Part shown: positions 56,313 through 64,000 of the stretch, one piece after another | How positions within the stretch are numbered: the stretch's first letter is position 1 | Layout of the letters: every line of letters starts with the position of its first letter | Source of the DNA: Nitrosomonas ureae | Lineage (GTDB): Bacteria; Pseudomonadota; Gammaproteobacteria; Burkholderiales; Nitrosomonadaceae | Direction: 5' to 3' | Assembly: GCF_001455205.1 (NCBI RefSeq) | Contig: NZ_CP013341.1 | Span: 1,860,001-1,924,000, forward strand | Length of the DNA stretch: 64,000 nt | Notes under the pieces: model-generated | Told to the model about the DNA's origin: nothing | Databases searched by the model: none | The model's input: the letters and a program-made list of their open reading frames with translations, nothing else | Translations under genes and position numbers: made by a program

Positions 56313-57323
56313 ATGAATTTGAATTCACTTATCACAAATAACGTAACGCAAGGCAATCCAGGCAATATTACCGGGGAATCGCAGAATTCCGAGTTTTGGA
56401 ATGTGACCGAGGTTGAGTCGTTGTTGAATGCGCCTTTTAACGATTTGATTTTTCGTGCGCAGACGGTGCATCGTCAGTACCATGATCCGAATGGCGTGCA
56501 ATTATCCACGCTGATTTCCGTGAAGACAGGCGGTTGTCCGGAAGATTGCGGCTATTGTCCGCAAGCGGCACGCTATCATACCGGTGTTGAAAATCAGGAC
56601 ATGCTGTCGCTGGATGAAGTGGTATCCGCTGCGACAGCAGCAAAAGACAAAGGGGCATCGCGGTTCTGTATGGGTGCCGCCTGGCGTGGTCCGAAGCAGC
56701 GCGATATCGAAAAGATGACTGAAATGGTGCGTGCGGTCAAGTCACTGGGTCTGGAAACCTGTGCCACACTGGGTTTATTAAAGCCCGGACAAGCTCAGCA
56801 ACTGGGAGAAGCAGGGTTGGATTATTATAATCACAACCTTGACACAGCGCCTGAATATTATGAAGAAATCATTACCACGCGGCAGTATCAGGATCGTCTG
56901 GATACATTGCAACAAGTGCGCGAGGCCGGAATCAATGTATGTTGTGGCGGTATCGTCGGCATGGGGGAAACGCGCCGTTCACGGGCCGGATTAATCGCTC
57001 AGTTGGCGAATATGAATCCTTATCCCGAATCGGTTCCGATCAACCATTTGGTGCAAGTTGAAGGCACACCGCTGTATGGTACCGCAGCGTTAGATCCACT
57101 TGAATTCGTTCGTACTATCGCCGCTGCGCGGATTACTATGCCGAAAGCAATGGTGCGCTTATCCGCAGGACGGCAGGAAATGTCCGAAGCCATTCAGTCA
57201 TTATGTTTCCTGGCGGGGGCAAATTCCATTTTCTATGGCGATAAGTTGTTGACGACGGGAAATCCCGAAACTGACCGCGATCGAGCGCTGATGGAAAAAT
57301 TGGGACTTCACGCACTGTCATAG
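56313..57323 (+). CDS. bioB: Biotin synthase
   Basis: 336 residues. The radical-SAM cluster cysteines C75, C79, C82 (GGCPEDCGYCPQ) and the YNHNLDT segment are present. It inserts sulfur into dethiobiotin. The N-terminus is about 25 residues longer than typical and Asn/Gly-rich. First gene of a five-gene biotin operon; its stop directly abuts the bioF ATG. Confidence 0.96.
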   Translation: MNLNSLITNNVTQGNPGNITGESQNSEFWNVTEVESLLNAPFNDLIFRAQTVHRQYHDPNGVQLSTLISVKTGGCPEDCGYCPQAARYHTGVENQDMLSLDEVVSAATAAKDKGASRFCMGAAWRGPKQRDIEKMTEMVRAVKSLGLETCATLGLLKPGQAQQLGEAGLDYYNHNLDTAPEYYEEIITTRQYQDRLDTLQQVREAGINVCCGGIVGMGETRRSRAGLIAQLANMNPYPESVPINHLVQVEGTPLYGTAALDPLEFVRTIAAARITMPKAMVRLSAGRQEMSEAIQSLCFLAGANSIFYGDKLLTTGNPETDRDRALMEKLGLHALS

Positions 57324-58490
57324 ATGTTTCCTGACCTGTCCGAGCAATTACGCCAGCGTGAACAGCAAGGCTTGTTGCGACAGAGAAAAATTCTCGAAAG
57401 CCCGCAATCAACCCATGTCACTATGGATGGGCGTGATTATCTGGCTTTCTGCAGCAACGACTACCTGGGGCTGGCCAATCACCTGGATTTGATTGAATCA
57501 GCCAGTAAAGGCGCACGGCGTTATGGTGTTGGTGCAAGCGCATCTCATTTGATCAATGGCCATTCTTCCGCGCATCATGTTCTAGAAGAAGCACTGGCGG
57601 AATTTACCGGATTTCCGCGGGCATTGCTGTTTTCTACCGGTTACATGGCTAATATCGGTGTTGTCACAGCATTAGTTGGTCGCGAGGATGCTATTTTCGC
57701 CGATAAACTGAACCATGCCTCGCTGAATGACGCAGCGTTGTTATCACGCGCTGAGTTTATCCGCTATCCGCATGACGATCTTGCGCGACTGGAACAGCAA
57801 TTGTCTTCGAGCAACGCGCGACGCAAATTGGTGATCTCAGACGCAGTATTCAGCATGGAAGGTGATATCGCACCAATTTCTGAACTGCTAGCAGTATGCG
57901 AGAAACATCAAGCCATGTTGTTATTGGACGATGCGCATGGCTTTGGTGTGTTGGGCAGGCAGGGACGTGGCAGCTTGTTTTTACCGGATTGTACCCCTAT
58001 CCATTCGCCAAATATCATTTATATGGCGACCTTGGGAAAGGCTGCTGGCGTATTCGGAGCCTTTGTCGCAGCGCAAGCGGAAGTTATCGAAACGCTGATT
58101 CAATCCGCACGCAGTTATATTTACACCACGGCAACCCCACCTTTGTTAGCTCAAGCGCTAATCACCAGTCTGAAATTAATTCAACAGGATGAATGGCGGC
58201 GGGATGCGTTAACGCAAAATATCGTGCGATTGAGGGAAGCATTGCAATCGTTGCCTTGGAAGTTATTGCCGTCCAGTACCCCGATCCAGCCTTTGCTGAT
58301 AGGGGAAAGCGCTGTGGCGGTGTGCATCAGTCAGCGTTTGCGCGAACGCGGGATTCTGGTGCCAGCCATTCGTCCGCCGACGGTTCCGCCGAATACGGCG
58401 CGATTGCGTATTTCATTGTCCGCGGCGCATCAACCGCACGATGTCCTGTGCTTGGCGGAAGCATTGCAAGAAATCGCATTGCAGGCATGA
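57324..58490 (+). CDS. bioF: 8-amino-7-oxononanoate synthase
   Basis: 388 residues, PLP alpha-oxoamine synthase. GYMANIGVVTALVG, the DDAHGFGVLG aspartate loop and the PLP lysine in MATLGKAAGVFGAF are present. It joins pimeloyl-ACP with alanine. It starts at once after bioB and overlaps bioH by ATGA. Confidence 0.95.
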   Translation: MFPDLSEQLRQREQQGLLRQRKILESPQSTHVTMDGRDYLAFCSNDYLGLANHLDLIESASKGARRYGVGASASHLINGHSSAHHVLEEALAEFTGFPRALLFSTGYMANIGVVTALVGREDAIFADKLNHASLNDAALLSRAEFIRYPHDDLARLEQQLSSSNARRKLVISDAVFSMEGDIAPISELLAVCEKHQAMLLLDDAHGFGVLGRQGRGSLFLPDCTPIHSPNIIYMATLGKAAGVFGAFVAAQAEVIETLIQSARSYIYTTATPPLLAQALITSLKLIQQDEWRRDALTQNIVRLREALQSLPWKLLPSSTPIQPLLIGESAVAVCISQRLRERGILVPAIRPPTVPPNTARLRISLSAAHQPHDVLCLAEALQEIALQA

Positions 58491-59257
58491 CGCAGCTGCA
58501 TATTGAATCCTTGGGGCATGGCCCCGATCTGGTGTTATTGCACGGTTGGGCCATGCACAGCGGGATCTGGAGCGGGGTTCAGGATCAGCTGGCACAACAG
58601 TTCCGCTTGCATCTGGTGGATTTGCCGGGGCATGGGCTGAGTCCTATGTCCGAGCCCGGCACATTGGAACATTGGGTCGAAATTATTACGGAAATTCTAC
58701 CCGAGCGTTGCATGCTAGGCGGTTGGTCATTGGGTGGGCAGATCGCGATGGAATTGGCGCTGCGTGAACCGCGACAGGTGCAGAAACTGATTCTGATTTC
58801 CACCACCCCGTGCTTTGCCAAAAACGAGGATTGGGAATCAGGCATGGAGCGCAAATTGCTGCAGCTTTTCCTGGAGAATTTGAAACTTAATTATGCGACG
58901 ACCATTAACCGGTTTCTGACCCTGCAAATGAGTGGTGATCGCGGTGCGAGCAAGATTCTGTCGCAATTGCACAAGCATTTTTTTCAGCGTGACGAGCCAA
59001 ATCCAGTCGCATTGGAGAAAGGATTGAAGATCTTGCAGCAAAGCGATTTGCGTGATCGGATCGCCGCAATCCAACAACCGGTTTTATTATTGCATGGCGA
59101 GAATGACGTGATAACCCATCCTGCTGCTGCCGATTGGATGCACGAACAATTACCTCAATCCCGGCGAGTGATGTTTGCGCACTGTGGGCACGCGCCGTTT
59201 TTATCCTATCCTGAACAATTTGTGACTTGCCTCAATGAATTCCGAATACACGCTTGA
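58487..59257 (+). CDS. bioH: Pimeloyl-ACP methyl ester carboxylesterase
   Basis: 256 residues, alpha/beta hydrolase. Nucleophile serine in GGWSLGGQIA, aspartate in LLHGENDVIT and histidine in FAHCGHAPFLSYPE. It removes the methyl group put on by BioC once the pimeloyl chain is finished. ATG at 58487 sits in an ATGA overlap with the bioF stop; the longer open frame upstream is only a shadow of bioF. It overlaps bioC by 23 bases. Confidence 0.94.
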   Translation: MTQLHIESLGHGPDLVLLHGWAMHSGIWSGVQDQLAQQFRLHLVDLPGHGLSPMSEPGTLEHWVEIITEILPERCMLGGWSLGGQIAMELALREPRQVQKLILISTTPCFAKNEDWESGMERKLLQLFLENLKLNYATTINRFLTLQMSGDRGASKILSQLHKHFFQRDEPNPVALEKGLKILQQSDLRDRIAAIQQPVLLLHGENDVITHPAAADWMHEQLPQSRRVMFAHCGHAPFLSYPEQFVTCLNEFRIHA

Positions 59258-60116
59258 TAAAAAACAATTGCGCACTGCATTCGGGCGTGCCGCCCATAGT
59301 TACGATCAGGCGGCAGTGCTGCAACGTGAGATCAGCCACCGCATGCTGTCACGCCTGGAATACATCAAATACCGGCCCGATATCATTCTCGACGCAGGCA
59401 GCGGCACCGGCTACGGCAGCCAGCAATTGGCCAAACGCTATCCGAAAAGTCAATTGATCGCGCTCGATATTGCCTGGACGATGCTGTCACATGCGCGCCC
59501 CAATACGGCTTGGTGGCAACGCGTGCTACCGTTGCAGCAGCAACGCGCGGATTATGTGTGTGCCGATATTGAGCAGCTACCGATTAAAAATGAGAGTGTC
59601 GGCATGGTGTGGTCGAATCTTGCATTTCAGTGGTGTAACGATCTGGAACATACGTTCGCCGAGATGCATCGCATTCTGCGCACGGATGGCCTGCTGATGT
59701 TCAGCACCTTCGGTCCGGATACGCTGAAAGAGTTGCGCCAAGCGTTTGCGCGCATCGATGGCTACCAGCACGTCAATCGGTTTGCCGACATGCATGACAT
59801 CGGCGATATGCTGGTCAACAAACGCTTCTCCACGCCGGTGATGGACATGGAATACATCACCCTGACGTATGACGACGCGGTCAGCGTGATGCGTGACCTC
59901 AAAGCCATCGGCGCACATAACGTGTTGCAGGGCAGGCAGCAGGGATTGATGGGAAAAAACAAGTGGCAACAAGCCATTAGTGAATACGAAAAACTGCGTC
60001 GTGATGGCAAGCTCCCCGCCACTTTTGAAGTGGTGTACGGCCATGCCTGGAAACCATTCGATCCGCGTTCGATTCTGACGCCGGAAACGCGCCGGCAATT
60101 GGGTCTGCCGCCTTGA
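59235..60116 (+). CDS. bioC: Malonyl-ACP O-methyltransferase
   Basis: 293 residues. SAM-binding motif ILDAGSGTGYGSQQLA and the family's FGRAAHSYDQAA start. It methylates malonyl-ACP so that fatty acid synthesis can build the pimeloyl chain. Bases here are clearly GC-richer than in the ribosomal block. Confidence 0.95.
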   Translation: MNSEYTLDKKQLRTAFGRAAHSYDQAAVLQREISHRMLSRLEYIKYRPDIILDAGSGTGYGSQQLAKRYPKSQLIALDIAWTMLSHARPNTAWWQRVLPLQQQRADYVCADIEQLPIKNESVGMVWSNLAFQWCNDLEHTFAEMHRILRTDGLLMFSTFGPDTLKELRQAFARIDGYQHVNRFADMHDIGDMLVNKRFSTPVMDMEYITLTYDDAVSVMRDLKAIGAHNVLQGRQQGLMGKNKWQQAISEYEKLRRDGKLPATFEVVYGHAWKPFDPRSILTPETRRQLGLPP

Positions 60117-60117
60117 A

Positions 60118-60789
60118 ATGAGTCAAGGCTACTTTATCACCGGCACCGACACCGGTATCGGAAAAACCACCGTCAGTTGTGCGCTGCTGCACGCATTTGC
60201 CGCACAAGGCAAGAAAGTCGTCGGCATGAAACCGATTGCCGCAGGTAGTGAGAATGGAAAGTGGCTGGATGTCGAACACTTACTCGTCGCCAGCGACATA
60301 AGCGTTACACGTCAGCAAATCAACCCCTATGCATTCGATCCACCCATTTCTCCGCACCTCGCTGCGCAACAGGCGGGTATGGAAATTGATCTGACGGTTA
60401 TTCATCATGCTTACTTGGAACTGAGCAGCAAAGCGGATATCGTCATTGTCGAAGGCGCCGGTGGGTTTCTGGTGCCACTCAATCAGCAGCAGACTGGAGC
60501 GGATTTGGCAAAGCTGTTGAATCTTCCAGTGATCCTTGTGGTCGGCATGCGTTTGGGTTGTTTGAGCCATGCGCTACTGACGGCGCAGGCTATACGAGCT
60601 GACGGTTTGACTTTGGCAGGATGGGTGGCGAATTGTATCGATCCGCAGATGCTGGTTTTACAGCAAAACATTGCGACGTTGGAACATCAGCTGGATTGCC
60701 CATTGTTGGGAGTTTTACCGTTTGATTTAGAAATGAGTTTGCAAAAAAATGCTAGGCTTCTGGATTCTTGGACATTGGAAAGCTATTGA
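60118..60789 (+). CDS. bioD: Dethiobiotin synthetase
   Basis: 223 residues. P-loop TDTGIGKTTVS, EGAGGFLVPL and the MRLGCLSHALLT segment are conserved. It closes the ureido ring with ATP and CO2. One base after bioC; last gene of the complete bioBFHCD set (bioA is not here). Confidence 0.95.
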   Translation: MSQGYFITGTDTGIGKTTVSCALLHAFAAQGKKVVGMKPIAAGSENGKWLDVEHLLVASDISVTRQQINPYAFDPPISPHLAAQQAGMEIDLTVIHHAYLELSSKADIVIVEGAGGFLVPLNQQQTGADLAKLLNLPVILVVGMRLGCLSHALLTAQAIRADGLTLAGWVANCIDPQMLVLQQNIATLEHQLDCPLLGVLPFDLEMSLQKNARLLDSWTLESY

Positions 60790-61222
60790 ATAATAGGTCT
60801 ATACATCAAATCTGAAAGAGAAAATAGTTGAAATCCCTGATGGTTGCGCGTGGGTAAGAAATTGAGATGAATAGAGATGAATCTGTCGCAAAAAACTATT
60901 TGGAGAAATATTACGATAATGTCAAATTTGAACCAGACGGTAATATTCCTCCTGATTTTTTGATAGAAAATTCTATTGGCGTAGAAGTAAGAAGGCTTAA
61001 TCAGCTATATTACTTTGATACTGGAGAAGCAAAAGGGTTAGAAGAAACGGCAATACCGTTGCGTGATAAAGTGAAAAAAGTATTATTAAATTATGATGCG
61101 AAAGCTGGAGGTAATAATTTCTGGGTAGGATTGCGTTATAAGAGAGATAAAGGAAAATTAAATATCTCTGAGAAAAAGATTAAGGAAGCAATCGATGCTT
61201 TCCATAGATGCCCTTCTAAATG

Positions 61223-62305
61223 TCAAGCTGCAATTTGTGCGCTATTGATTAAATTATTTCTCTTTCTCAAAGTGTAATATACCTCTCTTGCGATATAACG
61301 TTTAAGGCAACGAAGTGCTTCAAGTTTAGTGTGACCCTGAGTTAAACGCTTTTCAACATACTCTTTAGTTCTGGCGTCTATCCGCAATCGTCCTATAGCA
61401 ATAATATGCAGCGCGCTGTTAGCCGCTCTATCACCCCCACGATTTAACCTGTGCCTATTGACCTTGCCTGATGAGGCAGGAATTGGATTGACACCACACA
61501 ACGCCGCAAAGCTAGCTTCAGACTTTAAGCGTTCCGGATTGTCTCCTATGGTAATGAGTAGCTGTGCCGCAGATTCATATCCAATGGCTTTGCCTGTAAT
61601 CAGTTCGGGGGCTAATTCATCAACAATGACGGAAATCATCACATCCAAATCTGCAATTTCGTCATGTAACTCCAAATATCGTCGTGCAAGCGATTTCAAT
61701 GCAATTTTGTATGCAGTTGATATATCACGATACCCACTCAGATCTGGTCGCCAGGCAGCAAGGGTACGGATTAATTGCATTCGAGTCATTGTGCGTAGTG
61801 ATTCACGAATCGCTTCTGGCGCAGAGATAATATTCATTTGGATCATTTGTAGTGCGATACGGCGATCTGCAATGGCGGTCTTCCTACACATCTTGAGAAC
61901 CCGTAGCGATTCGACCATGCCATCACGCGTTTTAGGTGTGACGGTGCGTATACCAGCAAATGCTGCATGCGCCGCATTTTCCGCATCAATTGTGTCGTCT
62001 TTACCACGTTTGCGCCGAATTGTTTTATCTGGTGCAGTAACCTCTAAAATTTCGATATCAAATTGTTGTAAATATCTTAACAAGCCTACACCATAAGTCC
62101 CTGTGCATTCTATTCCAATGCGCTTGACCTCACCAAAAGATTGCATCCAATCCAACATTGATTTATAACCCTGTCGCGTCGTTGGGAAAGAATTACTGGA
62201 AAGTACTCGATCATAGGCATCGACTATAGCGACGAAATGAAGATCTTTGTGTGTATCGACTCCCCCAACAATGGTTTGATGATTGGATAATGATTGATTA
62301 TTCAT
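61223..62305 (-). CDS. IS110-family transposase (DEDD recombinase)
   Basis: 360 residues. The N-terminal RuvC-like DEDD domain has D17 (VGGVDTHKD), E66 (IGIECTGTYG) and the GKDDTIDAENAAHA acidic pair; a helical middle (about 125-230) leads to the C-terminal Transposase_20 domain with ALCGVNPIPASSGK and RHRLNRGGDRAANSAL, where a serine acts as nucleophile in this family. The last codon's TGA lies inside the TGTCA copy at 61221-61225, so the stop is supplied at the very edge of the element. Confidence 0.93.
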   Translation of the reverse strand: MNNQSLSNHQTIVGGVDTHKDLHFVAIVDAYDRVLSSNSFPTTRQGYKSMLDWMQSFGEVKRIGIECTGTYGVGLLRYLQQFDIEILEVTAPDKTIRRKRGKDDTIDAENAAHAAFAGIRTVTPKTRDGMVESLRVLKMCRKTAIADRRIALQMIQMNIISAPEAIRESLRTMTRMQLIRTLAAWRPDLSGYRDISTAYKIALKSLARRYLELHDEIADLDVMISVIVDELAPELITGKAIGYESAAQLLITIGDNPERLKSEASFAALCGVNPIPASSGKVNRHRLNRGGDRAANSALHIIAIGRLRIDARTKEYVEKRLTQGHTKLEALRCLKRYIAREVYYTLRKRNNLINSAQIAA

Positions 62306-62600
62306 TTTCGTTCCCCATTTTGAATACAGTTATTGATAGGGATTCACCGAAACCGATTGTCAGGACAAGACAGTAAAGAGATAAGCGATCAGGCCCTTCT
62401 TGGGTCACAGACAAAGGCGAGGTGAAACCTCACCGTCAGATGTTGCCAAGTAACCGACAGATCCGAGGAATGACACAAATTGTGGTCGATCAGAGTGGGG
62501 GTCAGGAAACTTGGCAACCCTTACGGCACCAGAGCTCCAATAATTACTCATTCAATAATTGAGTCAACTCATTATTGAAATCTGGTGCATGTATTCTTAC
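62306..62600 (-). ncRNA. Noncoding end of the IS110 element, probable bridge RNA region
   Basis: On the minus strand this is the sequence ahead of the transposase start. It holds a perfect 10-base inverted repeat GTTGCCAAGT/ACTTGGCAAC (62442-62451 and 62509-62518) enclosing 57 bases, a GAGGT/ACCTC hairpin (about 62419-62431) and a CCC/GGG hairpin near 62393-62404. IS110 elements are known to encode in this end a bridge RNA whose loops pair with target and donor DNA. A TTGACT with an AT-rich -10-like stretch (62568 to about 62540, minus) could be its promoter. RNA ends are not determinable by eye. Confidence 0.5.
62526..62588. repeat. Nested inverted repeats at the IS110 left end
   Basis: GCACCAGA (62526-62533) pairs with TCTGGTGC (62581-62588). 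Between them TTCAATAAT-T-GAGT (62551-62564) pairs with ACTCATTATTGAA (62567-62579), and CAATAATT is also repeated at 62538 and 62553. The arrangement could be a cruciform, a recombinase site or the start of the bridge RNA. Confidence 0.65.
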
Positions 62601-62993
62601 TGTCAGAATGAAGCTATTCCTTTCAAATATAAAATAAATGAGAACGTATTAATTAGATTCATTAAAAGAGGATCTAAAACAACGCATAGATACGAACTTG
62701 GGATTGAATCTGATCTCGATGCTGGAGGCTGGGTAGTAAATATATGTTCAGATGCGATTAGACATTGCATCGAAGAGAAAGAGAGAAAAATAATGCCTTA
62801 TATTTCTAAATATGGCCGCTGGTGGTTACTGTTAGTTGATCATATGAATTATACGAAAAGTGAAGATCAAGTTGATATTGTTAAAAATATCTCTAAGCCT
62901 TCATGCTTTGAGCGAATCATAGTAGTTAATTATGATGGAACATCCCAAGTTATTGACTTATATAAATAAGAGATCAACATAATCGTAAATTTC

Positions 62994-63275
62994 ATGTATC
63001 CAGAGACTTTCCCTCATGGGTCACAACAAATCACCAAATCCAGCCATGCATTGGATCTCGAGCCCGGCGTGTTCATCGGGATTGATCCGCGTAAAATCGC
63101 GTTGTCGTTGAAACATTCTGCCGACAGTAGCCAGGGGCGTAAGGCTGTGCCGTTTGCATCGGCGATGCCCATGTTGAATTTTTATATTAACCGGGCGGGA
63201 AAGCATTTGTCCGTGCAGCAAAGGGAAATACTGGAAAAAGCCAAGGATGAGTTGCGGGAATTGTATGGAAAATGA
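62994..63275 (+). CDS. Small DUF3175-type protein
   Basis: 93 residues. The pattern SHALDLEPGVFIGIDPRKIALSLKHSA then SAMPMLNFYINRAGKHLS and an AK-ELR end matches what I remember of the DUF3175 family, small proteins of unknown function. Base composition returns here to that of the core genes. It lies 24 bases after the split gene on the same strand. Confidence 0.7.
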   Translation: MYPETFPHGSQQITKSSHALDLEPGVFIGIDPRKIALSLKHSADSSQGRKAVPFASAMPMLNFYINRAGKHLSVQQREILEKAKDELRELYGK

Positions 63276-63333
63276 CCCGTCAAAATGTGATGTTTTTTTA
63301 TAATCCGTTTCTTCGTAATATATTGTTAGTTTC

Positions 63334-63972
63334 ATGAGTTATATCGATTTAAGCGACCATCAATTCACTCCCAACGGTTATTGGAATCAACCGTTGGAAA
63401 GCTCGAAGCCACCGACAGCCCGGGAGCTTGCGTTGTTTGATCAGAACGGTTATGACCTGACCGATCTGGAGCAACGCTACGCCGAGGTCAATTGCGTGCT
63501 TGCGAAAGCACATCGCGAGCATCGGCGTGCTTTAAAGTCACCCTGGTTCACGCAACCGGAGCGGGTAGAAGGTGCCGTGTTGAATCACAGCTTGTTGTTT
63601 GAACGTAAAGGGTACAGCGGTGAAGCTTTGGAGCAATTAGAGCAATGGGCGCAAGCGAACCCGCTGGTGTATAAAATCATCCGGATGCGTCCCAAGTGGG
63701 GGTTGGATTTCAGCATGGACTACGTGGATCGCGCTGGCAATGTATTTGAGGTATTGCACTGGGAATATGATGGTTTTGACTTTGAGGAAGTGGAAACACG
63801 CAAACAGCAGCTGGAGCCCAAGCTTGCCGCTATCGATTGGGACGATGCCGCTGCCAGTATTCTGAAACTGAAAGACCAATGGCATCATCTGGATTTTTTT
63901 GCGCAAAGCGATTGGAAATGCAATTACTTTGGCATCGTCAAAGAGCGCTTCAAGATGGTGATTTGGGAGTAA
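63334..63972 (+). CDS. Uncharacterised soluble protein
   Basis: 212 residues, no signal peptide or membrane span. It is acidic and rich in tryptophan and aromatic residues, with a helical middle (about 35-110) and a C-terminal part containing WGLDFSMDYVDRAGNVFEVLHWEYD, which looks like a beta-sheet domain. I do not recognise a family. Start ATG 63334 follows the small DUF3175-type gene by 58 bases. Codon use resembles the core genes. Confidence 0.7.
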   Translation: MSYIDLSDHQFTPNGYWNQPLESSKPPTARELALFDQNGYDLTDLEQRYAEVNCVLAKAHREHRRALKSPWFTQPERVEGAVLNHSLLFERKGYSGEALEQLEQWAQANPLVYKIIRMRPKWGLDFSMDYVDRAGNVFEVLHWEYDGFDFEEVETRKQQLEPKLAAIDWDDAAASILKLKDQWHHLDFFAQSDWKCNYFGIVKERFKMVIWE

Positions 63973-64000
63973 AAAAGCGCTGGATCAATGAATTCTCAGG

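Larger units (their letters stand above)
61226..62605 (-). mobile_element. IS110-family insertion sequence, about 1.38 kb
   Basis: Bounded by TGTCA at 61221-61225 and TGTCA at 62601-62605; one copy belongs to the restored host gene. The size of 1380 bases (one repeat counted) is a multiple of three and removal restores the host frame. The transposase ends at the element's edge, whereas about 295 noncoding bases precede its start, the arrangement of the IS110 subgroup (as opposed to IS1111). No simple terminal inverted repeats are seen, again typical of the family. Confidence 0.8.
60867..62969 (+). pseudogene. Uncharacterised gene split by an IS110-family element
   Basis: The 5' part runs from ATG 60867 to 61225 and the 3' part from 62606 to the stop at 62969. 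Removing the DNA between the two TGTCA copies gives an unbroken frame of 240 residues, with the join reading PSKCQNEAIP. The N-terminal part has PDFLIENSIGVEVRRLNQ, a D-x(n)-E-x-R pattern faintly like PD-(D/E)XK nucleases; the C-terminal part has YGRWWLLLVDHM. I do not recognise the family. Codon use is AT-rich and unlike the bio operon, suggesting acquired DNA. The truncated product would gain 18 residues from the element before a stop at 61277. Confidence 0.8.

Noticed and set aside
58193..58486. Long N-terminal extension of bioH
   Set aside because: It is only the other-frame shadow of bioF; the ATGA overlap at 58487 gives a normal BioH start.
61216..62583. Insertion of the IS110 element at a CT core (61216-61217 and 62582-62583), as in some relatives
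   Set aside because: That join makes the interval 1366 bases and breaks the host frame, giving a stop soon after, whereas the TGTCA join gives 1380 bases and a clean 240-residue frame.
1..64000. CRISPR arrays, tRNA or rRNA genes, prophage
   Set aside because: Looked for but none seen: no regularly spaced repeats, no tRNA T-loop signatures, no phage structural genes.

Overview
The window looks like a chromosomal segment of a betaproteobacterium, most likely an ammonia oxidiser of the Nitrosomonas group. The grounds are gene order (gyrA-serC-(serA)-pheA-hisC-tyrA, birA-coaX, bioBFHCD, pilMNOPQ), a zinc-cysteine form of ribosomal protein S4, and general protein similarity as I remember it. No amo or hao marker gene is present, so the genus is an inference.

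Layout. 1-4.2 kb: the 3' part of an O-acetylhomoserine sulfhydrylase gene, ychJ-like, dinB, a CPBP membrane protease and a PilZ protein. 4.7-12.1 kb: a beta-barrel porin, rluD and bamD (divergent, with overlapping start codons), a universal stress protein, an alpha/beta hydrolase, a FecR-like protein, an unknown membrane protein and a double-receiver protein. 12.6-20.7 kb: a minus-strand block tyrA-hisC-pheA-serA-serC-gyrA for aromatic amino acid and serine synthesis plus DNA gyrase A. 21-25 kb: argD-argF-argG and yajQ. 25.1-43.9 kb: the str, S10, spc and alpha ribosomal gene clusters in one run (rpsL to rplQ), with tuf, secY, infA and rpoA. 43.9-47.5 kb: birA, coaX, engB, a probable minus-strand small RNA, and hemB. 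47.5-55 kb: PBP1A divergent from pilMNOPQ. 55-60.8 kb: trmL, comF and a complete biotin operon bioB-F-H-C-D. 60.9-64 kb: an accessory stretch with an uncharacterised gene split by an IS110-family element, a DUF3175-type small protein and an unknown protein.

How the parts fit. The core is housekeeping: translation machinery under a consensus promoter with a terminator-like hairpin just before rpsL, amino-acid and cofactor synthesis in tight operons, and the type IV pilus alignment complex and secretin. Both rpsG and fusA, adjacent and essential, carry one-base frameshifts beside or in homopolymer runs; this most likely marks sequence error but needs checking. The ribosomal block is strikingly AT-rich compared with the biotin operon.

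Most interesting points: (1) the IS110 element sits cleanly in a 240-codon gene between two TGTCA copies, and its long 5' noncoding end holds a large stem-loop of the kind expected for a bridge RNA; (2) a structured RNA with an intrinsic terminator lies convergent to engB, the same position as Spot 42 in enterobacteria; (3) the rpsL leader looks like an attenuator; (4) the two frameshifts.
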